Notes: generated by a model not told the origin, from the sequence alone. DNA of 64,000 bases from Streptomyces anulatus (GCF_000721175.1 NZ_JOEZ01000013.1:1-64000); one strand, 5' to 3'; counted from the stretch's first letter, positions 21,366-36,114 are shown. Made by a program: numbers and translations.

Positions 21366-21970
21366 CAACTCTGATCCCCCTGTACCACCTGGCCGCCGAG
21401 CAGAAGTCGGCGGAAGTGACGGACTGGGCCGCCCGCATCGCCTGGGTGGTCGGCCTGTTCGTCTTCATCGCCCTCGTCTACTGGCTGATGCGCCAGGGCT
21501 GGAAGTGGCGCGCCAGCCTCCAGTCCGGCCTCCCGGCGCTCCCGGCCACCCCCGAGGGCTTCGCCGGTGACGAGGCGCTGCTGACGCTTCAGGGGCGCTA
21601 CCACGCCTCCACCACCGCCGGTCAGTGGCTCGACCGGATCGTCGCGCACGGCCTCGGAACCCGCAGCCGTACCGAGCTCACGCTCACCGCCCGCGGCCTG
21701 CACGTCGAACGCCCCGGGGCGACCGACTTCTTCATCCCGGCCGACGCCCTGCGCGAGGCCCGTCTCGACAAGGCGCTCGCCGGCAAGGTCCTCCCCGAAG
21801 GCGGCCTGCTGATCATCACCTGGGCGCACGGCGAGACGCTGATCGACTCCGGCTTCCGCTCCGACCACGCCGCCGAGCACCAGGCCTGGGTCGACGCCGT
21901 CAGCCGCCTCACCGGCGCCCCGGCCGCCACGCAACTCACCAGCACTCCTACGGAAGGCACCGCACGATGA
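21362..21970 (+). CDS. Membrane PH-like protein of the pyr operon
   Basis: The product is 202 aa from GTG 21362. One transmembrane helix is at about residues 24-43 ([18 protein letters not shown]). A basic loop (RQGWKWR) and a cytosolic beta-rich domain resembling bacterial PH domains follow. The same gene sits between pyrC and carA in other actinobacteria, including mycobacteria, but its role is unknown. It overlaps pyrC by four bases and carA by four bases, so it is made in step with both. It may tether or regulate pyrimidine enzymes at the membrane; this is inference. Confidence 0.85.
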   Translation: MTTLIPLYHLAAEQKSAEVTDWAARIAWVVGLFVFIALVYWLMRQGWKWRASLQSGLPALPATPEGFAGDEALLTLQGRYHASTTAGQWLDRIVAHGLGTRSRTELTLTARGLHVERPGATDFFIPADALREARLDKALAGKVLPEGGLLIITWAHGETLIDSGFRSDHAAEHQAWVDAVSRLTGAPAATQLTSTPTEGTAR

Positions 21971-23122
21971 CGATCTCCACCCGGGGGGACCAGACCCCCG
22001 CCGTACTCGTCCTGGAGGACGGTCGCGCCTTCCGCGGCCGTGCCTACGGGGCCGTGGGGGAGACCTTCGGCGAAGCGGTGTTCTCCACCGGCATGACCGG
22101 CTACCAGGAAACGCTGACCGACCCCTCGTACCACCGTCAGGTCGTCGTCATGACGGCCCCGCACGTCGGCAACACCGGCGTCAACGACGAGGACCCCGAG
22201 TCCGGCCGCATCTGGGTCTCCGGCTACGTCGTCCGCGACCCCGCCCGCAAGCCCTCCAACTGGCGCTCGCAGCGCTCGCTGGACGAGGAACTGGTCGCGC
22301 AGGGCGTCGTCGGCATCAGCGGCGTCGACACCCGCGCGCTCACCCGCCACCTGCGCGAGCGCGGCGCGATGCGCGTCGGGATCTTCTCCGGCGCTGCGCT
22401 CACCAGCGTCTCCGCCGCGGGGATCCCCGACGAGGGCACCCTCCTCGCCAGGGTCCGCCAGGCCCCCGAGATGACCGGCGCCGACCTGTCCGCCGAGGTC
22501 GCCACCAAGGAGGCCTACGTCGTCCCCGCGATCGGCACGAAGAAGTTCACCGTCGCCGCGATCGACCTCGGCATCAAGGGCATGACCCCGCACCGGATGG
22601 CCGAGCGCGGCATCGAGGTGCACGTGCTGCCCGCCACCGCCACCCTGGAGCAGGTGTACGCCGTGAACCCGGACGGCGTCTTCTTCTCCAACGGCCCCGG
22701 CGACCCGTCCACCGCCGACCACCCGGTCGCCCTCATGCGGGGCGTCCTGGAGCGGTCCACCCCGCTCTTCGGCATCTGCTTCGGCAACCAGATCCTCGGC
22801 CGCGCGCTCGGCTTCGGCACCTACAAGCTGAAGTACGGCCACCGCGGCATCAACCAGCCGGTGCAGGACCGCACCACCGGCAAGGTCGAGGTCACCGCCC
22901 ACAACCACGGCTTCGCCGTCGACGCCCCGCTGGACAAGGTCTCCGACACGGAGTTCGGCCGCGCCGAGGTCTCCCACGTCTGCCTGAACGACCAGGTCGT
23001 CGAGGGCCTCCAGCTCCTGGACCGGCCCGCCTTCAGCGTCCAGTACCACCCCGAGGCCGCCGCCGGGCCACACGACGCCGCGTACCTCTTCGACCGCTTC
23101 ACCACCCTGATGGAGGGCCAGC

Positions 23123-23130
<8 letters not shown>
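21967..23130 (+). CDS. carA: Carbamoyl-phosphate synthase small subunit
   Basis: The product is 387 aa from ATG 21967 (ATGA overlap). This glutaminase subunit feeds ammonia to CarB. The N-terminal CPSase domain is [25 protein letters not shown]. The class I amidotransferase carries the triad Cys (FGICFGNQ), His and Glu (QYHPEAA). It supplies carbamoyl phosphate for both pyrimidines and arginine. It overlaps carB by eight bases. Confidence 0.98.
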
Positions 23131-26431
<3,301 letters not shown>

Positions 26432-26515
26432 GGGGGCACCCGGCGGATCACGGCCGGGTCCGCGACGCGCGGCCTGTCCGGCCCTGATCCCCCGGGCACC
26501 CCCGGCAGCCCAGCA

Positions 26516-26541
26516 GGGGGACACCGGAAACGGTGTCCCCC
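26516..26541 (+). terminator. GAAA-loop hairpin between carB and pyrD
   Basis: GGGGGACACCG and CGGTGTCCCCC form a perfect 11-bp stem with a GAAA tetraloop, followed by TCTCTGTG. It lies 21 bases before the pyrD ATG. It could be a partial terminator or an mRNA-stability hairpin that lowers pyrDF relative to carAB. Confidence 0.6.
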
Positions 26542-26562
26542 TCTCTGTGAGGACATCTCTTC

Positions 26563-27671
<1,109 letters not shown>

Positions 27672-27675
<4 letters not shown>

Positions 27676-28511
27676 CGCCCGAACCCTTCGGCGCCCGCCT
27701 GCGCCACGCCATGGACACCCGTGGGCCGCTCTGCGTCGGCATCGACCCGCACGCCTCGCTCCTCACCTCCTGGGGCCTGAACGACGACATCGCGGGCCTG
27801 GAGCGCTTCACCCGGACCGTCGTGGAGGCGCTGGCCGACCGGGTCGCCGTCCTCAAGCCGCAGTCCGCGTTCTTCGAGCGCTTCGGATCGCGCGGCGTCG
27901 CCGTCCTGGAGACAGCCGTCGAGGAGGCACGGGCGGCCGGCGCGCTCGTCCTGATGGACGCCAAGCGCGGCGACATCGGCTCCACCATGGGGGCCTACGC
28001 GGCGACCTACCTGGACAAGGACTCCCCGCTCTTCTCGGACGCGGTCACCGTCTCCCCGTACCTGGGCTTCGGCTCGCTGCGCCCGGCGCTGGACGCCGCC
28101 GCCGTCTCCGGCGCCGGCGTCTTCGTCCTCGCCCTCACCTCCAACCCGGAGGGCGCCGAGGTCCAGCGGGCCACGGCCGCCGACGGCCGCTCGCTCGCCC
28201 AGCTGATGCTCGACCACATGGCGGCGGAGAACAAGGGAGCGGCTCCGCTCGGCTCGGTCGGCGCGGTGGTCGGCGCGACGCTCGGCGACGCCGGGGTGAA
28301 CCTGGCCATCAACGGACCGCTCCTCGCGCCCGGCATCGGCGCCCAGGGCGCGACCCCGGCGGACCTGCCGGCGGTGTTCGGCGACGCGGTGGGCAACGTG
28401 GTCCCCAGCGTGAGCCGGGGCGTGCTGCGCCACGGCCCGGACGTGTCCGGGCTGCGCGAAGCGGCCGAGCGGTTCGCGGACGAGGTCCGTCGTGCCGTAT
28501 CCGGCAGCTGA
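27672..28511 (+). CDS. pyrF: Orotidine 5'-phosphate decarboxylase
   Basis: The product is 279 aa from GTG 27672. It makes UMP from OMP. The catalytic motif is MDAKRGDIGSTM, of the longer pyrF type found in actinobacteria. CVGIDPHASLL binds the substrate and VGATLGD is the phosphate-side loop. orotate phosphoribosyltransferase (pyrE) is not in this operon. It is the last pyr gene and is followed by a terminator. Confidence 0.97.
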
Positions 28512-28583
28512 CCCTGACACGTTTACAGCGTGTTGACGAATTACTGACGCGCTACTGACCGGAAACCTGGTCGATATGTCGGG

Positions 28584-28618
28584 AAAATCCTGGTCGGCCA
28601 CAGCTGACCAGGACTTTT
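28584..28618 (+). terminator. Terminator of the pyr operon
   Basis: TCCTGGTC at 28588-28595 pairs with GACCAGGA at 28606-28613, flanked by AAAA and followed by CTTTTC. It is about 75 bases after the pyrF stop. Confidence 0.75.
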
Positions 28619-28630
28619 CGTCTGTTCTCG

Positions 28631-28659
28631 CTGACTAGAGCGGCCCTTGCCGCTAGTCT
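28631..28659 (+). promoter_or_regulatory. Candidate promoter for sIHF-gmk-rpoZ
   Basis: CTGACT at 28631-28636 (4 of 6 to TTGACA), a 17-base spacer and TAGTCT at 28654-28659 (TANNNT) fit an HrdB-type promoter. It lies just after the pyr terminator and about 107 bases before the sIHF start. Confidence 0.4.
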
Positions 28660-28766
28660 CCGTCGAGAGCGGCCGAGCACAGTGTGTTCTCCGCTCACCT
28701 GGCGGGTGGCGTCCAGCTTCCCCGCCGGTCCGTATCCGACAGATCGACATCCGAGGTGACGTAGGC

Positions 28767-29090
28767 GTGGCTCTTCCGCCCCTTACCCCTGAACAGCGCA
28801 CAGCCGCGCTCGAAAAGGCCGCCGCGGCTCGCCGGGAGCGGGCCGAGGTCAAGAATCGACTCAAGCACTCCGGCGCCTCCCTCCACGAGGTCATCAAGCA
28901 GGGCCAGGAGAACGACGTCATCGGGAAGATGAAGGTCTCCGCACTGCTGGAATCCCTGCCGGGCGTCGGCAAGGTCCGCGCCAAGCAGATCATGGAGCGT
29001 CTCGGTATCTCCGAGAGCCGCCGGGTCAGGGGTCTTGGCTCCAATCAGATCGCATCCCTGGAGCGTGAGTTCGGCGGCAGCGCCGCCTGA
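28767..29090 (+). CDS. sihF: Streptomyces integration host factor (sIHF)
   Basis: The product is 107 aa from GTG 28767, preceded by GAGGTGA. The sequence is nearly identical to sIHF (SCO1480): [48 protein letters not shown], ending in a lysine/arginine-rich helix-two-turn-helix region. sIHF is a nucleoid protein, unrelated to E. coli IHF, that bends DNA and alters topology, sporulation and antibiotic production. It lies upstream of gmk, as in all streptomycetes. Upstream in-frame codons lack a ribosome site. Confidence 0.97.
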   Translation: MALPPLTPEQRTAALEKAAAARRERAEVKNRLKHSGASLHEVIKQGQENDVIGKMKVSALLESLPGVGKVRAKQIMERLGISESRRVRGLGSNQIASLEREFGGSAA

Positions 29091-29128
29091 CGTTCTCAGG
29101 CACTCCTGAGAACCTGGATAATCGCCCC

Positions 29129-29722
29129 ATGGCTGCAACATCCCGGGGGACGTCCCCCGTACCCCCGGACGTACGTCCGCGGCTGACCGTGCTCTCCGGC
29201 CCTTCGGGCGTCGGCAAGAGCACGGTCGTCGCTCATATGCGCACCGTGCACCCCGAGGTCTGGCTCTCCGTGTCGGCGACGACGCGCAAGCCACGCCCCG
29301 GGGAGCGCAACGGTGTCCACTACTTCTTCGTGGACGACGAGGAGTTCGACAAGCTCGTCGCCAACGGTGAACTGCTGGAGTGGGCCGAGTTCGCGGGCAA
29401 CCGCTACGGCACGCCCCGCCGCGCCGTGCTGGACCGACTGGAGGCCGGGGAGCCGGTCCTGCTGGAGATCGACCTCCAGGGCGCCCGGCTGGTCCGCGAG
29501 TCGATGTCCGACGCCCGGCTGGTCTTCCTGGCCCCGCCGAGCTGGGAGGAGCTGGTGCGCCGGCTCACCGGCCGGGGCACCGAGGCGCCCGAGGTCATCG
29601 AGCGCCGGCTCGCCGCCGCGAAGATCGAACTTGCCGCCGAGGCGGAGTTCGACACGACGCTCGTCAACACCTCCGTCGAGGACGTGGCGCGTGAGCTGCT
29701 AACGTTGATGCTTCAGGCCTAG
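29129..29722 (+). CDS. gmk: Guanylate kinase
   Basis: The product is 197 aa from ATG 29129. It phosphorylates GMP to [19 protein letters not shown] is the P-loop, [22 protein letters not shown] the GMP-binding region and [22 protein letters not shown] the lid. The adjacent rpoZ gene is a common pairing in bacteria and may link guanine nucleotide pools with transcription. Confidence 0.97.
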   Translation: MAATSRGTSPVPPDVRPRLTVLSGPSGVGKSTVVAHMRTVHPEVWLSVSATTRKPRPGERNGVHYFFVDDEEFDKLVANGELLEWAEFAGNRYGTPRRAVLDRLEAGEPVLLEIDLQGARLVRESMSDARLVFLAPPSWEELVRRLTGRGTEAPEVIERRLAAAKIELAAEAEFDTTLVNTSVEDVARELLTLMLQA

Positions 29723-29784
29723 ATCTCCGCGATCGCTCCAGATCTCTTTGATCTTTGATCTACACCCCCTTCGGAAGGCAGAGA

Positions 29785-30057
29785 GTGTCCTCTTCCATCA
29801 CCACGCCCGAGGGCATCATCAACCCGCCGATTGATGAGCTCCTCGAAGCCACCGACTCGAAGTACAGCCTGGTGATCTACGCGGCCAAGCGTGCCCGCCA
29901 GATCAACGCGTACTACTCGCAGCTCGGTGAAGGCCTCCTCGAGTACGTCGGTCCGCTCGTCGACACCCACGTGCACGAGAAGCCGCTGTCGATCGCGCTC
30001 CGCGAGATCAACGCGGGCCTGCTGACCTCCGAGGCCATCGAGGGCCCCGCGCAGTAA
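29785..30057 (+). CDS. rpoZ: RNA polymerase omega subunit
   Basis: The product is 90 aa from GTG 29785 with GGAAGG upstream; an in-frame ATG at 29755 gives a 10-residue longer form without a ribosome site. It assists RNA polymerase assembly by wrapping the beta-prime C-terminus. The family core is [40 protein letters not shown] is the tail. Confidence 0.96.
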   Translation: MSSSITTPEGIINPPIDELLEATDSKYSLVIYAAKRARQINAYYSQLGEGLLEYVGPLVDTHVHEKPLSIALREINAGLLTSEAIEGPAQ

Positions 30058-30076
30058 CGCAGCAGCACCTTCGCTC

Positions 30077-30105
30077 CAGGCCCGGCGGCCCGTCCGCCGG
30101 GCCTG
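30077..30105 (+). terminator. Terminator after rpoZ
   Basis: CAGGCCCGGCGG and CCGCCGGGCCTG form a perfect 12-bp stem around CCCGT. It starts 20 bases after the rpoZ stop. There is no T tract, as usual in streptomycetes. Confidence 0.75.
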
Positions 30106-30198
30106 AGGTGTGTCCGGGGCCGGATGAAAGCCCTTCGCGCGGTGAGGCAGCATGGGACCCACATGTTGCCGTTACGTTGCCGAGTGCGGGGAGACGCA

Positions 30199-31440
30199 GT
30201 GGACAAGCCGAAGGTGGTCCTTGGGGTCAGCGGGGGCATCGCCGCCTACAAGGCGTGCGAGCTGTTGCGCCGGCTGACCGAGTCCGGCCACGACGTACGG
30301 GTCGTCCCGACCGCCGCGTCGCTGCACTTCGTCGGGGCCGCCACCTGGTCCGCGCTCTCCGGACACCCCGTGTCCGAAGAGGTCTGGCAGGACGTCCACG
30401 AGGTCCCGCACGTGCGGATCGGGCAGGGCGCCGACCTCGTGGTGGTCGCCCCGGCCACCGCGGACATGCTGGCCAAGGCCGCCCACGGGCTCGCCGACGA
30501 CCTGCTCACCAACACGCTCCTGACCGCCCGCTGTCCGGTGGTGTTCGCCCCCGCCATGCACACCGAGATGTGGGAGCACCCGGCCACCCAGGAGAACGTC
30601 GCCACCCTGCGCCGCCGGGGCGCGGTCGTCATCGAGCCCGCCGTCGGGCGGCTCACCGGCGTCGACACCGGCAAGGGCCGGCTCCCCGATCCGGGCGAGA
30701 TCTTCGAGGTCTGCCGCCGGACGCTGGCGCGCGGGGTCACCGAGCCCGACCTCGCGGGCCGCCATGTGGTGATCAGCGCCGGCGGCACCCGCGAGCCGCT
30801 CGACCCGGTGCGCTTCCTGGGCAACCGTTCCTCCGGCAAGCAGGGCTACGCGCTGGCGCGCACCGCGGTGGCCCGGGGGGCCCGGGTCACCCTGATCGAG
30901 GCCAACACGGGACTGCCCGACCCGGCCGGGGCCGACGTCCTGCGGGTCGGCACGGCCGTCCAACTGCGCGAGGCCGTGCTGAAGGCCGCCCCCGACGCGG
31001 ATGTCGTGGTGATGGCGGCCGCGGTGGCCGACTTCCGCCCTGCCGCGTACGCCTCCGGCAAGATCAAGAAGAAGGACGGGGAAGAGGCGCCCGAGCTCAC
31101 CCTGGTCCGTAACCCCGACATCCTCGCCGAGGTCTCCACCGAGCGGGCCCGTCCGGACCAGATCGTCGTCGGATTCGCCGCCGAGACCGACGACGTGCTG
31201 GCCAACGGCCGTGCGAAGCTCCGCCGCAAGGGCTGCGACCTCCTCGTCGTCAACGAGGTGGGGGAGCGCAAGACCTTCGGCTCGGAGGAGAACGAAGCGG
31301 TCGTCCTCGCCGCCGACGGCCAGGAGACCCCCGTGCCGTACGGACCCAAGGAAGCGCTTGCCGACACGGTCTGGGATCTGGTTTCAGGAAGGTTCCAGCC
31401 GATTTCACAATCAACCCTCCGGGCGAGCGAAATCGTCTGA
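30199..31440 (+). CDS. coaBC: Bifunctional CoaBC (phosphopantothenate-cysteine ligase / decarboxylase)
   Basis: The product is 413 aa from GTG 30199 with GGGGAG upstream. The N-terminal FMN-dependent CoaC domain shows GVSGGIAAYKA and PAMHTEMW, the actinobacterial form of PXMNXXMW with His for Asn. The C-terminal CoaB domain (from about residue 190) shows ISAGGTREPLDPVRFLGNRSSGKQG and KIKKKDG. It makes 4'-phosphopantetheine for coenzyme A. It follows gmk-rpoZ, as in mycobacteria. Confidence 0.96.
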   Translation: MDKPKVVLGVSGGIAAYKACELLRRLTESGHDVRVVPTAASLHFVGAATWSALSGHPVSEEVWQDVHEVPHVRIGQGADLVVVAPATADMLAKAAHGLADDLLTNTLLTARCPVVFAPAMHTEMWEHPATQENVATLRRRGAVVIEPAVGRLTGVDTGKGRLPDPGEIFEVCRRTLARGVTEPDLAGRHVVISAGGTREPLDPVRFLGNRSSGKQGYALARTAVARGARVTLIEANTGLPDPAGADVLRVGTAVQLREAVLKAAPDADVVVMAAAVADFRPAAYASGKIKKKDGEEAPELTLVRNPDILAEVSTERARPDQIVVGFAAETDDVLANGRAKLRRKGCDLLVVNEVGERKTFGSEENEAVVLAADGQETPVPYGPKEALADTVWDLVSGRFQPISQSTLRASEIV

Positions 31441-31642
31441 TAGGGCCCAAAGTGGCGGCCGGAGAGGGCGGATTGTCCTACTGGCACCCCGCGTGGCGCA
31501 TGTCACGAACCTCCCAAAGGGCGAGACACCTGGCCCGGCCGCCGGATGCGACCGATAAACTGGCCGACGGTACGCGCCGAGCGCAGCTCTCGGACGTGCC
31601 ACCCATGATCAGCCAGCAGCCGCTGCAACCCCAGGGAGCGAT

Positions 31643-32866
31643 GTGTCCCGCCGTCTCTTCACCTCGGAATCTGTCACCGAGGGTCACCCCGACAAGATCG
31701 CTGACCAGATCAGCGACACGATTCTCGACGCGCTCCTGCGCGAGGACCCCGCCTCGCGCGTCGCCGTAGAGACCTTGATCACCACCGGTCTGGTGCATGT
31801 CGCGGGCGAGGTCACCACCAAGGCCTACGCAGACATCCCCAACCTCGTGCGCAACAAGGTTCTGGAGATCGGCTACGACTCCTCCAAAAAGGGCTTCGAC
31901 GGTGCTTCCTGTGGCGTCTCGGTGTCGATCGGCGCTCAGTCGCCGGACATCGCACAGGGCGTCGACACCGCGTACGAGAAGCGGGTCGAGGGTGCCGCCG
32001 CGGGTGGAGACGATGACGAGCTCGACAAGCAGGGCGCGGGCGACCAGGGCCTGATGTTCGGCTACGCCTGCGACGAGACCCCGGAGCTGATGCCGCTCCC
32101 GATCCACATCGCCCACCGCCTCTCCCGGCGGCTGTCCGAGGTGCGCAAGAACGGGACCATCCCCTACCTGCGCCCCGACGGCAAGACCCAGGTCACCATC
32201 GAGTACGACGGTGACAAGGCGGTCCGGCTGGACACGGTGGTCGTCTCCTCGCAGCACGCCTCCGACATCGACCTGGACTCGCTGCTCGCGCCCGACATCC
32301 GCGAGTTCGTCGTCGAGCACGTGCTCGCACAGCTCGTCGAGGACGGCATCAAGCTGGACACCGAGGGCTACCGCCTCCTGGTGAACCCGACCGGCCGCTT
32401 CGAGATCGGCGGCCCGATGGGCGACGCCGGCCTCACCGGCCGCAAGATCATCATCGACACCTACGGCGGCATGGCCCGGCACGGCGGCGGCGCCTTCTCG
32501 GGCAAGGACCCGTCCAAGGTCGACCGCTCCGCCGCGTACGCGATGCGCTGGGTCGCCAAGAACGTGGTGGCCGCCGGTCTCGCCGCGCGCTGCGAGGTCC
32601 AGGTCGCCTACGCGATCGGCAAGGCCGAGCCCGTCGGTCTGTTCGTGGAGACCTTCGGCACCGCCGCGGTCGACACCGAGAAGATCGAGAACGCGATCGG
32701 CGAGGTCTTCGACCTCCGCCCGGCCGCGATCATCCGGGACCTCGACCTGCTCCGCCCGATCTACGCCCAGACCGCCGCGTACGGCCACTTCGGCCGTGAG
32801 CTGCCCGACTTCACCTGGGAGCGCACCGACCGCGTGGACGCCCTGCGCGCCGCCGCCGGTCTGTAG
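31643..32866 (+). CDS. metK: S-adenosylmethionine synthetase
   Basis: The product is 407 aa from GTG 31643 (an ATG two bases earlier is out of frame), with AGGGAG upstream. It makes SAM from methionine and [29 protein letters not shown] and [19 protein letters not shown] are the three family signatures. The 200-base upstream region shows no SAM riboswitch that I can recognise. High SAM is known to promote antibiotic production in Streptomyces. Confidence 0.97.
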   Translation: MSRRLFTSESVTEGHPDKIADQISDTILDALLREDPASRVAVETLITTGLVHVAGEVTTKAYADIPNLVRNKVLEIGYDSSKKGFDGASCGVSVSIGAQSPDIAQGVDTAYEKRVEGAAAGGDDDELDKQGAGDQGLMFGYACDETPELMPLPIHIAHRLSRRLSEVRKNGTIPYLRPDGKTQVTIEYDGDKAVRLDTVVVSSQHASDIDLDSLLAPDIREFVVEHVLAQLVEDGIKLDTEGYRLLVNPTGRFEIGGPMGDAGLTGRKIIIDTYGGMARHGGGAFSGKDPSKVDRSAAYAMRWVAKNVVAAGLAARCEVQVAYAIGKAEPVGLFVETFGTAAVDTEKIENAIGEVFDLRPAAIIRDLDLLRPIYAQTAAYGHFGRELPDFTWERTDRVDALRAAAGL

Positions 32867-32912
32867 CGAACCCGCCCGCGTACGACAGCGGGGCGGGCGG
32901 CATCGAGTACGA

Positions 32913-32954
32913 CAGCGGGGCCCGGACACCGAGCACGGTGGCCGGGCCCCGCTG
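32913..32954 (+). terminator. Terminator after metK
   Basis: CAGCGGGGCCCGG and CCGGGCCCCGCTG form a perfect 13-bp stem, with an inner CACC/GGTG pairing. It ends 45 bases before the priA start. Confidence 0.8.
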
Positions 32955-32998
32955 CCGTGCCCCCGCCGCTGTCAGTGGTCTCTGGTAGGAATTCAGCT

Positions 32999-35143
32999 GT
33001 GAGCAGCGAGAACGAGCAGTCCGCCGAACCCGGTGCCGGGGCGCCGGAGCAGCTTGCGCTGATCCGGGAGACCGTGCGCCGGGCGAAGGTGCCGCGCGCC
33101 AAGCCGCGGACCTGGCGCGGCGCGGCCCTCGCCGAGGAACTGCCCGTCGCCCGCGTCCTGGTCAACAAGGGCGTCCTCCACCTCGACCAGTACTTCGACT
33201 ACGCGGTCCCCGAGGAGCTGGACGCCGACGCCCGGCCGGGTGTCCGGGTGCGGGTCCGGTTCGGGGCCGGCGGGCGCAACGTCCATGGTGGGCGGCGCGA
33301 GGGCGGCGGGCTGATCGACGGCTTCATCGTCGAGCGCCGCGCCGACTCCGACTACCAGGGAGCGCTGGCCGCGATCGCTTCGGTGGTCTCCCCGGAGCCG
33401 GTCCTCGGACCCGAGCTGCTCGCCCTCTGCCGCGGCGTCGCCGACCGGTACGCGGGCAGCCTCGCCGACGTCCTCCAGCTCGCCGTCCCGCCGCGCAACG
33501 GCCGGGCCGAGTCCAAGCCCTCCCCGGAACCGCTGCCCCCGCCGCCGCCCCCCGAGCCGGGCACCTGGGAGCGGTACGGCCAGGGCCCGGCCTTCCTGCG
33601 CGCCCTGGCCGAGGGTGGCGCGCCGCGCGCCGTGTGGACCGCCCTGCCCGGCCCGCACTGGCCCGCCGAGATCGCCGGTGCCGTCGCGGCGGCGCTCTCC
33701 TCCGGGCGCGGCGCACTCGTCGTCGTCCCCGACGGGCGGGCCGCCGGACGGGTCGACGCGGCCCTCACCGAGGCGCTCGGCCAGGGCCGGCACGCCCTGC
33801 TGACCGCCGACTCCGGCCCCGAGAAGCGCTACCGCCAGTGGCTCGCGGTGCGCCGGGGCTCGGTGCGGGCGGTGGTGGGGACCCGGGCGGCCATGTTCGC
33901 CCCCGTCCAGGACCTCGGGCTCGTCGTCGTCTGGGACGACGGGGACTCCAGCCACAGCGACGACAACGCCCCCTTCCCCCATGTCCGCGAGGTCCTGGAA
34001 CTGCGGGCGGCCCAGGGCCGCTGCGGCTTCCTGCTCGGCGGGACCAGCTGCACGGTCGAGGCCGCCCAGCTCGTGGAGAGCGGCTGGGCCCTGCCGCTCG
34101 TCGCCGACCGCGAGCTGCTGCGCCGGGCCGCGCCCCTCATCCGTACGGTCGGGGACGGCGAGCTGGCCCGGGACGGCGCCGCCCGGTCCGCCCGGCTGCC
34201 CAGCCTTGCCTGGCAGACCGTGCGCGACGGCCTGCGCAGCGGTCCGGTGCTGGTCCAGGTGCCCCGGCGGGGTTACGCCCCCCGCCTCGCCTGCGAACGC
34301 TGCCGGGCGCCCGCCCGCTGCCGGCACTGCGCGGGCCCGCTCCAGGCCCCGGACCAGCAGGATCTGAACTGCGCCTGGTGCGGGCGGGCCGAGCGGGCCT
34401 GGCACTGCGCGGAGTGCGGCTCGCCCCGGCTGCGCGCCCAGATCGTCGGCGCCCGCCGCACCGCGGAGGAGCTGGGCCGGGCCTTCCCCGCCGTGCCCGT
34501 CCGCACCTCGGGGCGCGACCACGTGCTGGACGCGGTGCCCGACGCCCCCGCTCTCGTCGTCAGCACCCCCGGCGCGGAGCCCGTCGCCGAGGGCGGATAC
34601 GCGGCGGCCCTGCTGCTGGACGGCTGGGCCATGCTCGGCCGGCCCGATCTCCGGGCGGGGGAGGAGGCGCTGCGCCGGTGGACGGCGGCGGGTGCGCTGG
34701 TGCGGGGACAGGACGAGGGCGGCACGGTGGTGATCGTGGCCGAGCCGACGGAGCGTGCGGTGCAGGCACTGGTCCGCTGGGACCCGGCGGGATTCGCCCG
34801 GCGGGAGCTGGCGGAGCGGGCCGAGCTGGGCTTCCCGCCGGTCTCCCGGATGGCCTCGGCGACCGGCCCGGCCGAGGCGCTGGCCGCGTTCCTCCAGAAC
34901 GCCGGGCTGCCGCCGGAGGCGGAGATCCTGGGCCCGGTGCCGGTCCCTTCGGCCGAGCCCGGCAGGCCCCGCCGACCGGGGGACGCCCCGCCGGGGGAGA
35001 CCTGGGAGCGTGCCCTGATCCGGGTGGTCCCGGGCCGCGGGGCGGCGCTCGCCCGCGCCCTGAAGACTGCGCTCGCGGCCCGCATGGCCAAGGGCGCGAC
35101 CGACCCGATACGCATCAGGATCGACCCGCCCGACATCGGCTGA
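32999..35143 (+). CDS. priA: PriA-like primosomal protein N', helicase motifs lost
   Basis: The product is 714 aa from GTG 32999. It is related to the replication-restart protein PriA. The N-terminal 3'-DNA-binding domain is VARVLVNKGVLHLDQYFDYAVPEEL. The zinc cluster is intact (CERCRAPARCRHC then CAWCGRAERAWHCAEC). Walker A is absent (ALSSGRGALVVVPDGRAAGR, no GKT) and the DEEH box reads WDDGDSSH. This loss is normal for actinobacterial PriA, so it probably loads other factors without unwinding DNA. It follows metK, as in other streptomycetes. Confidence 0.93.
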   Translation: MSSENEQSAEPGAGAPEQLALIRETVRRAKVPRAKPRTWRGAALAEELPVARVLVNKGVLHLDQYFDYAVPEELDADARPGVRVRVRFGAGGRNVHGGRREGGGLIDGFIVERRADSDYQGALAAIASVVSPEPVLGPELLALCRGVADRYAGSLADVLQLAVPPRNGRAESKPSPEPLPPPPPPEPGTWERYGQGPAFLRALAEGGAPRAVWTALPGPHWPAEIAGAVAAALSSGRGALVVVPDGRAAGRVDAALTEALGQGRHALLTADSGPEKRYRQWLAVRRGSVRAVVGTRAAMFAPVQDLGLVVVWDDGDSSHSDDNAPFPHVREVLELRAAQGRCGFLLGGTSCTVEAAQLVESGWALPLVADRELLRRAAPLIRTVGDGELARDGAARSARLPSLAWQTVRDGLRSGPVLVQVPRRGYAPRLACERCRAPARCRHCAGPLQAPDQQDLNCAWCGRAERAWHCAECGSPRLRAQIVGARRTAEELGRAFPAVPVRTSGRDHVLDAVPDAPALVVSTPGAEPVAEGGYAAALLLDGWAMLGRPDLRAGEEALRRWTAAGALVRGQDEGGTVVIVAEPTERAVQALVRWDPAGFARRELAERAELGFPPVSRMASATGPAEALAAFLQNAGLPPEAEILGPVPVPSAEPGRPRRPGDAPPGETWERALIRVVPGRGAALARALKTALAARMAKGATDPIRIRIDPPDIG

Positions 35144-35181
35144 AGCCGGCCTAACGGCCCTGCATCGGCCGAGACCACGGG

Positions 35182-35208
35182 GGAGACCCTGGAGACCCTG
35201 GAGACCCT
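35182..35208. repeat. Three 9-bp tandem repeats
   Basis: GGAGACCCT is repeated three times without interruption, between the priA stop and the terminator hairpin. No function is evident. Confidence 0.7.
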
Positions 35209-35232
35209 GCGGCCTCGGGCCCGGACAGCGGA

Positions 35233-35265
35233 CTGCCCCGCCGTGCGACCGGCACGGTGGGGCAG
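35233..35265. terminator. Bidirectional terminator priA / HTH gene
   Basis: CTGCCCCGCCGTGC pairs with GCACGGTGGGGCAG (one G-U) around a 5-nt loop. It lies between the convergent priA and the minus-strand gene ending at 35280. Confidence 0.8.
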
Positions 35266-35279
35266 CGGGCGGCGTACGG

Positions 35280-35846
35280 TCAGCCGTTGCGGGGGCCCGG
35301 GAAGGCGCCGGGGCGCAGCTCCTCGCGGACCGGCTGCTGGGCCGCCGACGGCTGCGGCGGCATCGAGCGGGCCGCCGGGACCGAGGGCACCGGGGAGCCG
35401 GACCCTCGGGCGGAGGACCCGCCCAGGCCGGGACCGACGGAGACCGGGCGCGGCACGGCCGTGGTCTCGCCGCCCGTCTCGGCGGTGGGCTGCGGCGTGG
35501 CCCGGCGCGTTCCGTAACGGCGGTGCACGGCCTGCTTGGTGACGCCGAGGGCGGAGCCCACCGCGTCCCAGGAGAAGCCGAGCGAGCGGTCGAAGTCCAC
35601 CGCGGCCGTGACCAGGGTCTCGACGCTGTCCCGCAGTTCCTGCGCGAGGCGGACGGTGGGGGCCGGAGCCCTGCCGTAGACGACGAAGCCCGCGGAGGGG
35701 CCGGAGCGGCGCGGACGGTAGACGTTGCCCAGCTGGGCGGTGAGGGTGCGCAGCGCGTCCACCTGCCGCCGGACCCGCTCGATGTCCCGCACCAGAAGAT
35801 GCAGACTGGCCCGCGCTTGGGCGTCGTGGGTTGCGTGGTCGGCCAT
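35280..35846 (-). CDS. Small helix-turn-helix protein
   Basis: The product is 188 aa from ATG 35846. Residues 1-45 are a heptad-rich helix ([26 protein letters not shown]), suggesting a coiled coil for dimerisation. The helix-turn-helix is at about residues 92-112 ([21 protein letters not shown]), the AsnC/MerR-like type used by many streptomycete small DNA-binding proteins. The last 75 residues are Pro/Ser/Gly-rich and disordered. It lies alone between priA and fmt. The target is unknown; a house-keeping or nucleoid role is possible. Confidence 0.8.
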   Translation of the reverse strand: MADHATHDAQARASLHLLVRDIERVRRQVDALRTLTAQLGNVYRPRRSGPSAGFVVYGRAPAPTVRLAQELRDSVETLVTAAVDFDRSLGFSWDAVGSALGVTKQAVHRRYGTRRATPQPTAETGGETTAVPRPVSVGPGLGGSSARGSGSPVPSVPAARSMPPQPSAAQQPVREELRPGAFPGPRNG

Positions 35847-36114
35847 GAAGAAGCCTCTCGAACCGGCGTTGAAAGGGATCGGGCCGCATCGGGGCGGCCC
35901 GCTTCGGTCAATCTCCTTTGACCAACGCCCGAGCCGGGTGTGTGGTCACGCTATCGGGGCGTATGTGCATATGCACGGGGCGTGCGCGGCGCGCGTACGC
36001 CCCCCGGTCGGCGCCCGTCCGAAGCGGCCTGACCGGCCCTGACCGCAGAGGCACCCCTAGACTGGTGTGCTGCTCGTCACCGTACGTCTTGGCCCGAGAG
36101 GCAGTCAGCCACCC

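Noticed and set aside
31441..31642. SAM riboswitch before metK
   Set aside because: No matching core or kink-turn pattern was found by eye.
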